From Cellulomonas sp. WB94 (GTDB taxonomy: Bacteria > Actinomycetota > Actinomycetes > Actinomycetales > Cellulomonadaceae): DNA of 64,000 nt. The notes under the pieces were generated by a model. The model saw nothing but the letters and a program-made list of their open reading frames with translations, was not told the DNA's origin and did no database searches. The stretch lies in contig NZ_QEES01000002.1 in NCBI RefSeq assembly GCF_003115775.1, positions 2,666,001 to 2,730,000 of the forward strand, read 5' to 3'. A program made the translations under genes and the position numbers. This document shows, piece by piece, positions 51,377 through 60,522 of this stretch. The stretch's first letter is position 1. Each line of letters starts with the position of its first letter.

Positions 51377-51646
51377 GCGGTGACGGTGTCGGCGGCTGAT
51401 GGTCGTCAGTGGCGGCTAACGGACCTCTTGCGGACTTTCTGCGGACTGCCGCGGGTCGCCCGCCAGTTCGGGCGGACTACCTAGGGCGAGTCGAGAGGAC
51501 CTGGTGCCCATCGCCCGCACCATCGACCGCGCTGTTCGCCGCACCGCCACGGGCAAGCCAGATCAGTTCAATCACACAGGTCTAGACCGGGCGAACTCCC
51601 CAAATGTGGTTACCGTAAAGCGCCGTTGAGCCGGATCGCTCGTAGT
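51377..51646. other. Attachment-site-like non-coding region
   Basis: No gene. Short direct repeats occur: GGCGGCT(G)A twice (51391-51420) and TGCGGAC(T) twice (51429-51450), of the kind found as integrase arm sites. The sequence is more AT-rich near 51560-51630 (AATCACACAGG, CCAAATGTGGTTACCG). It may be the left end of an integrated element. Confidence 0.4.
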
Positions 51647-52105
51647 TCAGGCACTGAAGAGCGAACCGCAGACCAGGCAGTGCACGCGCGCCGCGTCTTC
51701 GTCGGGGACCTTGACGGGCTCATTCGGATGGCAAGGTGGTTCGACGATTGTCATGTCGTCCGGCTCGGCGAGCGGGTCGGGTGTCTGGATGTCGAGCGAG
51801 AACGAGCGGTTCGGCTTGAACTTCAGCCCTTTGAACGCGTCGGCGATCATGTCCCGTGCGAGCTGGTCGATGGCCGGTCCGCTGACGCCCTGCATGTACT
51901 CGAGCTGGGCGGGTGTCCACCACGAGTCCGTACCCGAGGCGACGCCGCAGAGCGGGCAGAAGTACTGATCGACAGCCTCGGCGTCGGCGTCGCCTTCCTC
52001 GTGACTGAACCACTTGAACTCGCGCCCGCAGGTGGGGCACTCGCGGCGGAGGAAGCCGTCCGAGTCGAGCGGCAGGCTTACGGGCACTCGAATCTCCTCG
52101 TTCAC
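51647..52105 (-). CDS. Zinc-finger protein of unknown function, downstream partner of the TIR-like gene
   Basis: A 152-residue protein with paired cysteines ECPTCGREF (C23, C26) and FCPLCGVAS (C50, C53), which together can form one zinc ribbon, and a further CLVCG (C143, C146) at the C terminus. The middle (AIDQLARDMIADAFKGLKFK) is helical and may be amphipathic; FSLDIQTPDP precedes a proline-rich stretch. No family recognised. It starts 13 bases after the TIR-like gene, so the two form an operon and probably act together. Confidence 0.7.
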   Translation of the reverse strand: MNEEIRVPVSLPLDSDGFLRRECPTCGREFKWFSHEEGDADAEAVDQYFCPLCGVASGTDSWWTPAQLEYMQGVSGPAIDQLARDMIADAFKGLKFKPNRSFSLDIQTPDPLAEPDDMTIVEPPCHPNEPVKVPDEDAARVHCLVCGSLFSA

Positions 52106-52118
52106 CTGGTTTATCTCC

Positions 52119-53024
52119 TCACCCGTTGGTGTCCAGGAAGACCTCCTGGACGACGCTCTCGCCTGCTTCGCTTCGCGCGCTGATCGTCACGTCGAAGACG
52201 TCTACCCTCTTGGAGCCGCCGTAGCTCTGGCGGTAGCTGATCGCGTCGATCGTCACGGAACGCCCCCCGCCCGGGATCTTCGCGATCGGCTTGAAGTCGT
52301 TCAATTGCAGGGAAGCGTCGTCCGGAAGCGTGACGTCGACGTCGAACGCTGTCTCGGTGCCACGATTCACGATCTGCAGCTTGTCGATCCGGCTTGCGCC
52401 CTTGTCGAAGTGCTTCACGTCGAAGTCGATGGCCTTGCGGATAGTCGTGTTCGATGGCAGCCGGCGGCCGAGGGGCAGTCCCTCGCCAGGCGGCGGCGGC
52501 GCTGTGAAGTCGCCGGTCGTGTGCCAGTCGGTGCCCTTGAGGTCTACCTCGCAGCCCGCTGTTTCGAGACGTGTGGCAAGTTCCTGACGTCGGGCGAGAT
52601 CGTTGGTGAGCCGAATGGCGTGCCGTCCCTCCACGTCACTGAACGGGCGGACCTTCCCGACCTCTACGAGCACCGTGCGGCGCGGGTCGCGGCCGAGTGC
52701 CATTCCAGCCTCGAAGAGCACATTGGGACGTGCCTGAGGTGCGGGCTTCGTCTCTGGATCGCCTTCTCCTTGGCCGTACTGCGGCTGAAGATAGGCGATC
52801 TCGTCCGGCGTAATCAAAACGACGATGGCGACTGCGCTTGAGAGGGCGGCGTCGATCACCTGGCCGATGTAGGGAGAGCCTTCGCCGGTGAGCTGCACGG
52901 CGTGACTCCACTCCATCGGGGATAGGTTGATGCTGCGCAGGAAGTCGAACATGGCCTTGCGAAGCGCCTCATTGCGTCCGTGAACCACAAAGACGGATCG
53001 CGTGTTGACTTCTGATTCGGCCAC
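52119..53024 (-). CDS. TIR-like nucleotide-binding protein with C-terminal beta domain
   Basis: A 301-residue protein. Residues 10-150 form a TIR-like domain of the 'predicted nucleotide-binding' type (PF10137-like): RSVFVVHGRNEALRKAMFDF, then IGQVIDAALSSAVAIVVLIT, and RPNVLFEAGMALGRDPRR. In the last, Glu near residue 105 fits the catalytic NADase Glu of TIR proteins. About 40 Pro-rich residues link to a beta-sandwich-like C-terminal domain (KLQIVNRGTETAFDVDVTLP), as in adhesive or sensing modules. The GTG at 53024 follows AGGAGG. Proteins of this type act in anti-phage defence (Cap12-like) in other contexts; here the role is inferred from domain and accessory location. Confidence 0.82.
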   Translation of the reverse strand: MAESEVNTRSVFVVHGRNEALRKAMFDFLRSINLSPMEWSHAVQLTGEGSPYIGQVIDAALSSAVAIVVLITPDEIAYLQPQYGQGEGDPETKPAPQARPNVLFEAGMALGRDPRRTVLVEVGKVRPFSDVEGRHAIRLTNDLARRQELATRLETAGCEVDLKGTDWHTTGDFTAPPPPGEGLPLGRRLPSNTTIRKAIDFDVKHFDKGASRIDKLQIVNRGTETAFDVDVTLPDDASLQLNDFKPIAKIPGGGRSVTIDAISYRQSYGGSKRVDVFDVTISARSEAGESVVQEVFLDTNG

Positions 53025-53328
53025 GCAGCCTCCTGTCGGGTTAATGCGCACGCCGCAGAGGACGATGCGCCAGGAGCAGCCTACGACCGGAGTACGACAT
53101 GACGTGCCCGGACTCACCGGTCCGGGCCACCAGCCGATCGTCTCCTACGACGATTTCGGCGATCGGCGTAGCGTCGAGTTGAGGGCTTCGGGCGGTGTCG
53201 GGGCGGTGCGGTCGTCGGTCGTCGTCGCGTAGGGGGGACGTCGTCTGCGCTGCGCGGGTGGTGGTGGTGAGCGCGCGGGGACTCGTGCCGGCCTTCGGAG
53301 GTGAGGTCACACGAGTAGGGGAGTCCCG
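53025..53328. other. Divergent intergenic region
   Basis: Carries a hairpin GCCCGGAC/GTCCGGGC (53106-53113 and 53120-53127). No gene is supported. It holds the promoters of the TIR-like operon and of the gene at 53329. Confidence 0.45.
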
Positions 53329-53703
53329 ATGGCGGATCAGACGGCGAGGCAGCGGGCGCGGCGGACGGCGCTGGATGCGCAAGCGCGGATGCGGGCGCGG
53401 AGGGTGGACCAGGAGCGGCGACGCGACGCGCTCGGGGTCATGGTCATCTCGGCGCTGGCCGAGCGGGACGCGGTGGTCTCGGTGTGCGAGGCGCGGGCCG
53501 GGGCGGCGCTGGTGAAGATGACCGAGCAGGAGCGGCTGAGCCTGGCGGAGGCGGTCGAGTGGTGCGGCGGGGCGGAGCTGCTGACAGTGCGGGAGGCGGC
53601 GCGGCTGCGGCAGGCGGCGCAGTCGGAGGGTGTCGCCGGTCCGGTTTGCGGGGCTCGGACGACAGCGCGGACGCGGCGGCCGAGGGTTCCGGCGACGCTG
53701 TAG
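53329..53703 (+). CDS. Small Arg-rich protein, mobile-element type
   Basis: A 124-residue, strongly basic helical protein: MADQTARQRARRTALDAQAR, RARRVDQERRRDALGVMVI, then a more acidic middle with LTVREAARLRQAAQ. I associate such proteins with actinobacterial integrative elements and plasmids, but no function is known. A good ribosome site (GGGGAG) precedes the ATG. Its codon use is extremely GC-rich, and the C-terminal 30 residues are low complexity and may be altered. Confidence 0.6.
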   Translation: MADQTARQRARRTALDAQARMRARRVDQERRRDALGVMVISALAERDAVVSVCEARAGAALVKMTEQERLSLAEAVEWCGGAELLTVREAARLRQAAQSEGVAGPVCGARTTARTRRPRVPATL

Positions 53704-54084
53704 TGGGGGGCGACAGTTCGGGTGGCGACCGTGTGGCTGGGTCGCCGGCGCGCGCGACTGGGTGCCTGTACCAACGGACGCTTCTTGCGGCCGTCAATAG
53801 CGACACCCAGGTAGCGGCTCGGGTCTGCTCGCGTCGCGACGGAAGCATCCCCGGCGGGAGACTCAACAACGTTCGGGTCGACCCGGCTCTGGCGGGGGTC
53901 GTCCTGCGGTGCCGAAGTTGGGCGCCTGGCTCTCCGCCGGATCCATCAGGCGACCCTGCGTGGTCGTAGAGATGTCCAGGTATTCCGTCAGTGCCTCTAT
54001 GGCCCCGCCTCCCGTGGCCGCGCTTATATGCAGACAACCTCGGCAGAGCGCCGAGGACGACAAAGAAGTCGGGAGTGTGCCTTC
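53704..54084. other. Intergenic region upstream of the secreted GH27 gene
   Basis: No supported gene. It must contain the GH27 promoter; near its right end the sequence is AT-richer (CGCTTATATGCAG at about 54023-54035), possibly the -10 region. Confidence 0.4.
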
Positions 54085-56175
54085 ATGCGACGCTTGATGG
54101 CTAAGACCACAGCAGTTCTACTCGGTCTCGGAGCCGCGGTCGTGTCCGCGGCGCCCGCGGCGAACGCGCAGCCCGTGCCCACCGTGACGACATCGATCGC
54201 CGAACCGTCGCTCGCGGCGACGCCGTACCAGGGCTGGAACACCTACTTCGGACTCGGCGGGACCTTCACCGAGGCACAGGTGCTCTCGGTCGCGGACTAC
54301 CTGGTGTCCAGCGGGCTCGCACGTGCTGGCTACAACATTGTGTGGCTCGACGGCGGCTGGCAGGCTTCCACGCCGCGCGGAGCGGATGGACAACTGCAGG
54401 GCGACCCCACGCGCTTCCCCGATGGGATGGCCGCCGTCGCCGCTGCCCTTCACGCGAAGGGACTGAAGGCCGGGATCTACACTGATGCCGGCCCGTACAT
54501 GCCAGACCGGTGCGGCCTCGGCAGCTACGGTAACTACCAGACCGACGCGAACACGTTCGCCGCCTGGGGTTACGACGCCGTCAAGGTGGACTTCCTCTGC
54601 GGGATCGCAGCCAACCTCGACCCGCAGACGGTCTACACGCAGTTCGCGGACGCCCTACGGCACAACTCGAGCGGGCGGCCGATGATCTTCAACCTGTGCA
54701 ACCCCGTCACCTCGCCGGACTGGGGCAACTACCCGCAGTCGCAGCAGTCGACGAACTCGTGGAGCTATGCCCCGCAGATCGCCGAATCGTGGCGCACCTA
54801 CACCGACGTCGGATTCGTGAACTCGATCAAGTACAGCGACGTGCTGCGCAACTTCGACATCAACGCCCGCCATCCGGAGGCTGCCGGTCCTGGTCACTGG
54901 AACGACCCCGACTATCTCGGCCCGGCCCTCGGCATGACGGACGAGGAGTTCCGCTCGCAACTCGCGCTCTGGGCCATCTCGGCGGCCCCGTTGGTCATCG
55001 GAAGCGACCCGCGCACACTCGACGCCTCGGCGCTCGAGGCTCTGACCAACTCGGATGTCCTCGCGGTCGACCAGGATACCCTCGGCAAGCAGGGCGTCCG
55101 CGTAGGGCCAGCCGGCACAACCGAGACATGGATCAAGCCGCTCAAGGATGGTTCGATCGCGATCGCGCTGGTCAACCGCGGCACTTCCCCGGCAGAGATC
55201 TCGACCACCGCGTCGGCAATCGGTCTGGGCGCGGACCGGGTGGCCCTCAGGGACGCTTGGACGCACCAGGTGACCGAATCGCTCGACACCATCAGTGCGG
55301 AGGTCCCGGCCCATGGCGTCGACCTGCTCATCGCCTCGACGAGCACCGGCATGCCGCTGACGCCGCGAGTCCTTGTGCACGCCCCGACCGTGACCGCGGT
55401 CGACGGCACTTCGATCGCCCCGACCGAGAACGTCCTCGTCTCCGGCGGTTCGACCGTGACCGCCACGGTCACGGTCGAGAACGACGGGACGACTCCAGCG
55501 CAGGACCCGCAGGTGCAGCTGAGCATTCCTGCCGGATGGACAGCCGCTGCGCAGAGCACCGGCCCGCGAACCCTCGCGAACGGAGAGGCAGCGCAGTACA
55601 CCTTCGATATCGCTGTGCCGACCGGCGCGCAGGTCGGCACATACTCCGCGACGGCCCAGGTGCAGTTTTCCTCACAGCGTCCTGACTCGACGGTCACCTC
55701 GCCGCCGCTCTCGCTGACGGTCGCCCCGGCGCCGCCGTCGGGCACGGATGTGCCGTTGTCGCATCAGCCGTGGGTTTCCGCCACCAGCGGCTGGATGAGC
55801 CCGGCGATCGACCAGAGCGTCGGCGGAGGCAACCCGATCAAGGTGGCGGGCACGGTCTACCCGACTGGCATCGGCGTGGCCAGCCCGTCCGACATCCGCT
55901 ACTACCTCGGTGGAACGTGCTCGCGGATCACCGGCATCGTTGGCATCGACGATGTGGTGAACAACGTCGGTCCAGAGGGCGGCACCGCCACGTTCTCGCT
56001 GGTGGCCGACGGCATGACGGTATGGGACAGCGGGGTTGTGGCCCGGGGTACCGGCGTCAACTTCGATGTGTCGCTGGCGGGCGTTCGGGATCTCGTCCTC
56101 CACGTCGGCGACGCCGGTGACGGAGGCTATAACGACCGGGCCGACTGGGCGCAGCCGCTGATTACCTGCAGCTGA
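54085..56175 (+). CDS. Secreted GH27 alpha-galactosidase-type enzyme with NEW3 and NPCBM domains
   Basis: A 696-residue secreted enzyme. A signal peptide of about 31 residues ends APAANA. GH27 catalytic domain (about 45-350): PYQGWNTYFG at the start, YDAVKVDFLCG with nucleophile Asp near residue 169, and GHWNDPDYLGPAL with the acid/base Asp. A beta C-domain follows, then a NEW3 (NPCBM-associated) domain near 440-545, and a C-terminal NPCBM/CBM51 domain (about 555-696: LSHQPWVSATSGW, YPTGIGVASPSDIRYYLGG). GH27 members include alpha-galactosidases and beta-L-arabinopyranosidases; the intracellular GH36 and transporter next door favour alpha-galactosides. Confidence 0.92.
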   Translation: MRRLMAKTTAVLLGLGAAVVSAAPAANAQPVPTVTTSIAEPSLAATPYQGWNTYFGLGGTFTEAQVLSVADYLVSSGLARAGYNIVWLDGGWQASTPRGADGQLQGDPTRFPDGMAAVAAALHAKGLKAGIYTDAGPYMPDRCGLGSYGNYQTDANTFAAWGYDAVKVDFLCGIAANLDPQTVYTQFADALRHNSSGRPMIFNLCNPVTSPDWGNYPQSQQSTNSWSYAPQIAESWRTYTDVGFVNSIKYSDVLRNFDINARHPEAAGPGHWNDPDYLGPALGMTDEEFRSQLALWAISAAPLVIGSDPRTLDASALEALTNSDVLAVDQDTLGKQGVRVGPAGTTETWIKPLKDGSIAIALVNRGTSPAEISTTASAIGLGADRVALRDAWTHQVTESLDTISAEVPAHGVDLLIASTSTGMPLTPRVLVHAPTVTAVDGTSIAPTENVLVSGGSTVTATVTVENDGTTPAQDPQVQLSIPAGWTAAAQSTGPRTLANGEAAQYTFDIAVPTGAQVGTYSATAQVQFSSQRPDSTVTSPPLSLTVAPAPPSGTDVPLSHQPWVSATSGWMSPAIDQSVGGGNPIKVAGTVYPTGIGVASPSDIRYYLGGTCSRITGIVGIDDVVNNVGPEGGTATFSLVADGMTVWDSGVVARGTGVNFDVSLAGVRDLVLHVGDAGDGGYNDRADWAQPLITCS

Positions 56176-56189
56176 CTCCATACAGGCGA

Positions 56190-56238
56190 GGGGTCTCGTC
56201 GGCGCCAGGGTGTCCTGTCTACCTGGCGCCGACGACCC
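56190..56238 (+). terminator. Terminator after the GH27 gene
   Basis: A long hairpin with arms CGTCGGCGCCAGG and CCTGGCGCCGACG around a loop of about 11-12 bases, flanked by GGGG/CCCC. It starts 14 bases after the stop. Confidence 0.8.
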
Positions 56239-56776
56239 CGCCGGGTCGAGCATGCCGCGGCATCGACGCGGGCCACATCGACAGGCTCAGCGCTCACTCC
56301 TTGTCACCCACGCTGAGAGCGACGCGAGCACGAGCGGCTGGCCGCGGCAGGGCCGTCGCGCGATGAGTTTCGATCCCCACCCGTCGCGCGACGGTAACCG
56401 GCACACGGCCAGTCGTCACAAGGAGTGCCCGCGGATGCGCGGAGCAAGCGGCGAGCCGAGCCGGCATGCGGACGAATCGTCGCTATGAGGACCGGCCGCC
56501 TGCTCAGGCGGCCGAAGAGCTGCAACCTCTACCGGCGAGCGCGACGGACCAACCCAGGCCGTCTGTGCACCGCAATGGCCTGCGTCTACGAACGACAGAT
56601 CCGACCGTGGTGCTGGGTCTCCGGCTGGGCGAGGTCGGGGTCCCCCGGTGCGAGATGGCCAGTAACCCCAGCATGAGTCTGGCGGTCATACGCGCGCCAA
56701 GGTCGCGCTATGAAACGAAATGAGCGCGCCCTTACCCCGGCTGGCCCGCGACACGATGACTCGCTCGCTGGCGCTG
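56239..56776. other. Gene-free interval between convergent alpha-galactoside genes
   Basis: About 540 bases with no supported gene, repeat or RNA. It is compatible with leftover sequence from the deletion and decay that also affected the adjacent galM copy. Confidence 0.4.
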
Positions 56777-57380
56777 CTACGCCGCGAGCGTGATGCCCCA
56801 GGTCAGCGTCCATTCCTCGCCGCTTTCGAGCCACCGCAGACCGACCCCGGAGCGGAGCGCGTTCGGCGGGGCCGTCATCGGCTCGATGGCGATCGCCAGT
56901 TCACCGGGCTCGGCGCTGGGGAAGTGCGGTGTGACGAAGATCTGCACCCAGCCGAAGACCTCCTGAGCCCAGAGCGTGACGCTGGGGCCGGTCGGAGATG
57001 TCAGCACATGATGCACGCGGCCGCCATCGATCCGCAGGTCCGTGAAGCAGGCGTGCCTCACGATGTCGCCCACTCGTCGCCCACTCGTCGCCCGTGCGTC
57101 AGATCTAGGGACGTTCCGGCGACTCCCCGGCAGCCGATGGGGGTGTGACGATCATCCAGCTCAAGCGCCGTCGCGGCTGGCACGGTGAGCACCAGGTCGT
57201 CGACCGAGCCTGCGCCGACACGCAGGTACGGGTGCGCGCCGACGGCGACGGGTGCCCGGAAGCGGCGCTGCGCTGCAGCAGCTCCACACCGTCGACGGTC
57301 AGCGCGCGCAGGCTCGCGCCGTGCGGGGACACCAGAGCCTCGAGCGAATGTCCACCGAGGCGAGCGGCCAGCGGAATCAT
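56777..57380 (-). pseudogene. Decayed aldose 1-epimerase (galM-like)
   Basis: Three pieces of an aldose-1-epimerase lie in order but in different frames. From ATG 57380: IPLAARLGGHSLEALVSPHG and ASLRALTVDGVELLQ. Then in another frame: APVAVGAHPYLRVGAGSVDD and TPIGCRGVAGTSLDLTHGRR. Then in a third: WVQIFVTPHFPSAEPGELAI, EPMTAPPNALRSGVGLRWLE and WTLTWGI. About 80-90 residues normally between the first two pieces are missing, and there are at least two frame changes. The ATG overlaps the GH36 stop by four bases, so it was once co-translated. It would have converted beta- to alpha-galactose. Now non-functional. Confidence 0.85.
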
Positions 57381-59533
57381 GATTCGGTACTGGGACCGGT
57401 GGAAGTCACCTCGAACAGCACTGATCGATCGACGTCGAGCAAGGGTGCCTGGAACCCGACGGTTCGCAACACCCGGCCACGCAGCGCGATGCCGTCGTCC
57501 AGCCACGGCGGATGGGGGACTGACTGCGCCGCGCTCGCCTCCGGCCCGGCGAGCACGACACGATAGAGGAGCTCATCATCCAGGCCGGGCAGGAGCACGC
57601 GACCGGGCGGCCATGTGGTCGGGCGCTCGACGACGGAGAAGGCATAGAGCGCCCACGATCGGTCTGGGGCAACGACACCTTCCAGTCGCAGAGCCGGATC
57701 GGCGAGGTCCGCATGCACCGCTGTGCCCGAGTGGAGCTTGGCACGGTGGTTCTTGTGGAAAGCAACCCAGGCGCCGATCGCGGCGCGCTCCTCTGCGTCG
57801 GCACCGAGGAGGTCAACCTCCACTCCGAGGTTCCCCCAGATCGCCTTCTCCGCCCGGTACGCCAACGGATGCACGCGCCGCGTGGTGTGGGACTCCTCCG
57901 CACCGATGTGCGTGCCCTGGAGCTCCGGAGGCACCAGCAAACCTGTCCAGCGCTGGATCTCCAGTCGCTCGTGCGGGTCGTTGCAGTCGCTGGGCCACAC
58001 TCGGTCGGTTCGTTCGAGGATGCCGAGGTCGACGCGGCCACCGCCGCTGGCACAGGTCTCGATCTCGAGGCCCGGATGCCGCTGCTTCAGTTCGTCCATC
58101 ATTCGATACACCTGCCCGACCTGGCGGCGGACACCGGCGCCTCCGGTCGGGGTGTGGCCGGCGTCGAGCAGATACCGGTTGTGATCCCACTTGATGAAGG
58201 CGATCGAATAGCGGCGCACGAGAGCCGAGATCTTCTCCAGAACGTGCGCGTACGCGTCGGGGTGGCCGAGGTCGAGCACGTGCTGGTAGCGGGAGGGCAG
58301 GCCGACGCCGTGCCCTGCGTCGAAGATCCACTCCGGGTGCGCACGCGCCAGCTGCGAATCCAGGCTGACCATCTCGGGCTCGAACCATAAGCCGAAGTCC
58401 ATCCCCAGACGCTGCACGGTATCGACGAGCGGCCCGAGGCCCGCTGGCCACACCTGGGGATCGACGTCCCAATCGCCGAGCGATGTGGTGTCGTCGCGTC
58501 GCCCAACGAACCAGCCGTCGTCCAGGACAAACCGCTCCGCTCCGACTTCGGCAGCCCGCGCGGCGAATCGCTGCAGGACCGCAAGGTCGTGGCGGAAATA
58601 GACCGCCTCCCAGGTGTTGACCACCACAGGTCGCGGCGAGCGCGGCGAGCGCGCGCGGAGGTGTCGGTGGAAACGTGAGGCAACCTCGTCGAGACCATCG
58701 CCCCAGGACCCGTACTGCCAGGGAGACACGTACGTCTGGCCGCGCTCGAGAGCGACCTCGCCCGGGAGCAGATCCTCACCCGCCACAAGGTGACGGGTGC
58801 CCGCTGGGGTGCGCTCGGCGGCGAGCGTCTGGTTGCCGCTCCACGCCAGATGCATCGCCCAAACCCGGCCCGAGCGGAAACCGAAACCGTGTTGTCCGGC
58901 CGCGAGGAGGAGTGTGTGCTCCAGCCCGGGTTTGCCGCCTCGCGAGGTGCGTGCCCATTCGCCCACCGAGAACTCCCGCCGCTGTGGGCGGCGTTCGAGC
59001 GACCAGCGTCCGCTCGTGTCGAGCACCTCATCGGCCTCAGGAGGGACGGGAAGGGCAAGCTCGAGGTGGTGGACACGATAGACGCGGTCGCCGTCGTTGG
59101 TCAGGGCCGCCCTTTGCCGGACCAGCCCGCTCGCGACCAAGACCTCGATCTCGATCCGCACACTCAGGGCGTACTCGACGTCGCGCGCGACGGTCACCAG
59201 GCGGTCGCACGACGCATCTCTCTCGACCGAGTGCGTGGCGCGGCGGAAGAGCGGCGCCCAGCGCGTCCCGGCGGTGTCCCCGCCGAGCCCCGGGCGCCCG
59301 AGCCAGCCCTCGGCGAGCTGTGGCAGAACCGGCACAGGCTGCGGGTAGGTGACCTGGCTGTCGCCGACGGCCGGTCGTGAACCGCTCACAACGGAAACGA
59401 GCTCTTGTTCCGTCAGCGGCCCGAGATCCTCACCCCAGTGCAGGATCCGCGGGAGCCTACCGTCAGTGATCTCAACAACCACGCTTGTGCCGCCGCCGCG
59501 AAGCAGCACCGCGGACGCTTCGGTCCCCGTCAC
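57377..59533 (-). CDS. GH36 alpha-galactosidase
   Basis: A 718-residue cytoplasmic enzyme releasing galactose from raffinose- or melibiose-type sugars. GH36 hallmarks: VVNTWEAVYFRHD, ERFVLDDGWFVGRRDDTTSL, GLWFEPEMVSLDSQLARAHP, SIAFIKWDHNRYLLDAG with nucleophile Asp, and RTDRVWPSDCNDPHERLEIQ with the acid/base Asp. The N-terminal 300 residues form the beta-supersandwich. GTG 59533 has a strong GGGAGGA site; ATG 59575, overlapping the permease stop, would add 14 residues. Fourth gene of the ABC operon, followed by the galM remnant. Confidence 0.93.
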   Translation of the reverse strand: MTGTEASAVLLRGGGTSVVVEITDGRLPRILHWGEDLGPLTEQELVSVVSGSRPAVGDSQVTYPQPVPVLPQLAEGWLGRPGLGGDTAGTRWAPLFRRATHSVERDASCDRLVTVARDVEYALSVRIEIEVLVASGLVRQRAALTNDGDRVYRVHHLELALPVPPEADEVLDTSGRWSLERRPQRREFSVGEWARTSRGGKPGLEHTLLLAAGQHGFGFRSGRVWAMHLAWSGNQTLAAERTPAGTRHLVAGEDLLPGEVALERGQTYVSPWQYGSWGDGLDEVASRFHRHLRARSPRSPRPVVVNTWEAVYFRHDLAVLQRFAARAAEVGAERFVLDDGWFVGRRDDTTSLGDWDVDPQVWPAGLGPLVDTVQRLGMDFGLWFEPEMVSLDSQLARAHPEWIFDAGHGVGLPSRYQHVLDLGHPDAYAHVLEKISALVRRYSIAFIKWDHNRYLLDAGHTPTGGAGVRRQVGQVYRMMDELKQRHPGLEIETCASGGGRVDLGILERTDRVWPSDCNDPHERLEIQRWTGLLVPPELQGTHIGAEESHTTRRVHPLAYRAEKAIWGNLGVEVDLLGADAEERAAIGAWVAFHKNHRAKLHSGTAVHADLADPALRLEGVVAPDRSWALYAFSVVERPTTWPPGRVLLPGLDDELLYRVVLAGPEASAAQSVPHPPWLDDGIALRGRVLRTVGFQAPLLDVDRSVLFEVTSTGPSTES

Positions 59534-59574
59534 GATTCCTCCCTGACCCCCGGCTTCGACTGGCGTCGGAGCCA

Positions 59575-60522
59575 TCACTTCACGGCGCCGAGCGCCAGCC
59601 CACCGATGAAGCTGCGCTGGAACAGCAGGAAGACGATCGTGGGCGGGATCGCCGCGATGATGGTCGCCGCTGCGATCACCGACCAGGACGAGACGTACTG
59701 GCCCTGGAGCGAGAGGACAGCGGCGGTGATCGGCAGCTTCGCAGACGTCTGCAACAGCGTGATGGACCAGAGCAGGTCGTTGAAGACCCAGGTGAAGGCG
59801 AGAGCGCCGAGCGCAGCGAGCGCCGGACGCGTCAGAGGCAGGATGACACGCAGGAAGATGCGGACCGGCCCAGCACCGTCGAGGGTCGCGGCCTCTTGGA
59901 GCTCTCGCGGCACGGTGCGCATGAACCCGTAGAGGACGAAGACGTAGAACCCCAGCCCGAACGCTGTCTGTACGACCACCAGTGCCAACAACGTGTCGTA
60001 GACACCCAACTGCTGGGTCACCCGCGTGACCGGGATGAGGAGCATCTGCACCGGCAGCAGGTTGCCGGCGAGCATGAGCAGCAGCGCCGTACGCCGGAAC
60101 GGGATCCGGTACCGGCTGAGCCCGAATGCGGCGATTGCAGCAAGGGCGAGGGACAGCACGACGGTCGGCACAGTGACCACGAGGCTGTTCATCAGGGCTC
60201 GGAACATTCCGCCCTGACTCCACGCTTGCGCGTAGGTGGCGAACGTGAAGGTGCGCGGCACGCTCGCGATCCCGTTGCCGGCGACGTCGTCGAAGGTCCG
60301 AAAGGAGGTCACGAGCACGAGAAGGATCGGCGCGAACCACAGGAGCGAGACGAGCGTTGCCCCGGTGTGGAAGCCTGCCGTCGCCAGCGTCCTCCGGCGG
60401 CTATGACGGCGGTGGGAAGCTGCGTGATCGCCGGCGGGTGCCGCTGTCACCGGGAAGGCCGCGTCTACGGGTGCCGGCGGAACTGCGGGCACTCCGCCGA
60501 CCGGGGCTGCACTCGTCGTCAT
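59575..60522 (-). CDS. Sugar ABC transporter permease (MalG-type), alpha-galactoside operon
   Basis: A 315-residue permease. About 45 cytoplasmic residues rich in Pro, Ala and Arg are followed by six predicted helices with the EAA motif ELQEAATLDGAGPVRIFLRV. The C terminus IGGLALGAVK matches MalG-like proteins. The ATG at 60522 follows AGAAGGA and overlaps the stop of the upstream permease. Confidence 0.93.
   Translation of the reverse strand: MTTSAAPVGGVPAVPPAPVDAAFPVTAAPAGDHAASHRRHSRRRTLATAGFHTGATLVSLLWFAPILLVLVTSFRTFDDVAGNGIASVPRTFTFATYAQAWSQGGMFRALMNSLVVTVPTVVLSLALAAIAAFGLSRYRIPFRRTALLLMLAGNLLPVQMLLIPVTRVTQQLGVYDTLLALVVVQTAFGLGFYVFVLYGFMRTVPRELQEAATLDGAGPVRIFLRVILPLTRPALAALGALAFTWVFNDLLWSITLLQTSAKLPITAAVLSLQGQYVSSWSVIAAATIIAAIPPTIVFLLFQRSFIGGLALGAVK

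Noticed and set aside
51647-53024. Assignment as Thoeris or type II CBASS
   Set aside because: No ThsA/SLOG or CD-NTase gene is adjacent; only a TIR-like protein and a zinc-finger protein are present.
56239-56776. Transposase remnant in the gap after GH27
   Set aside because: Small frames here show no transposase motif and no terminal inverted repeats were seen.
59534-60340. Extension of the GH36 frame upstream across the permease gene
   Set aside because: The extra residues are out-of-frame permease sequence; a strong ribosome site at 59533 and the normal GH36 N terminus fix the start.
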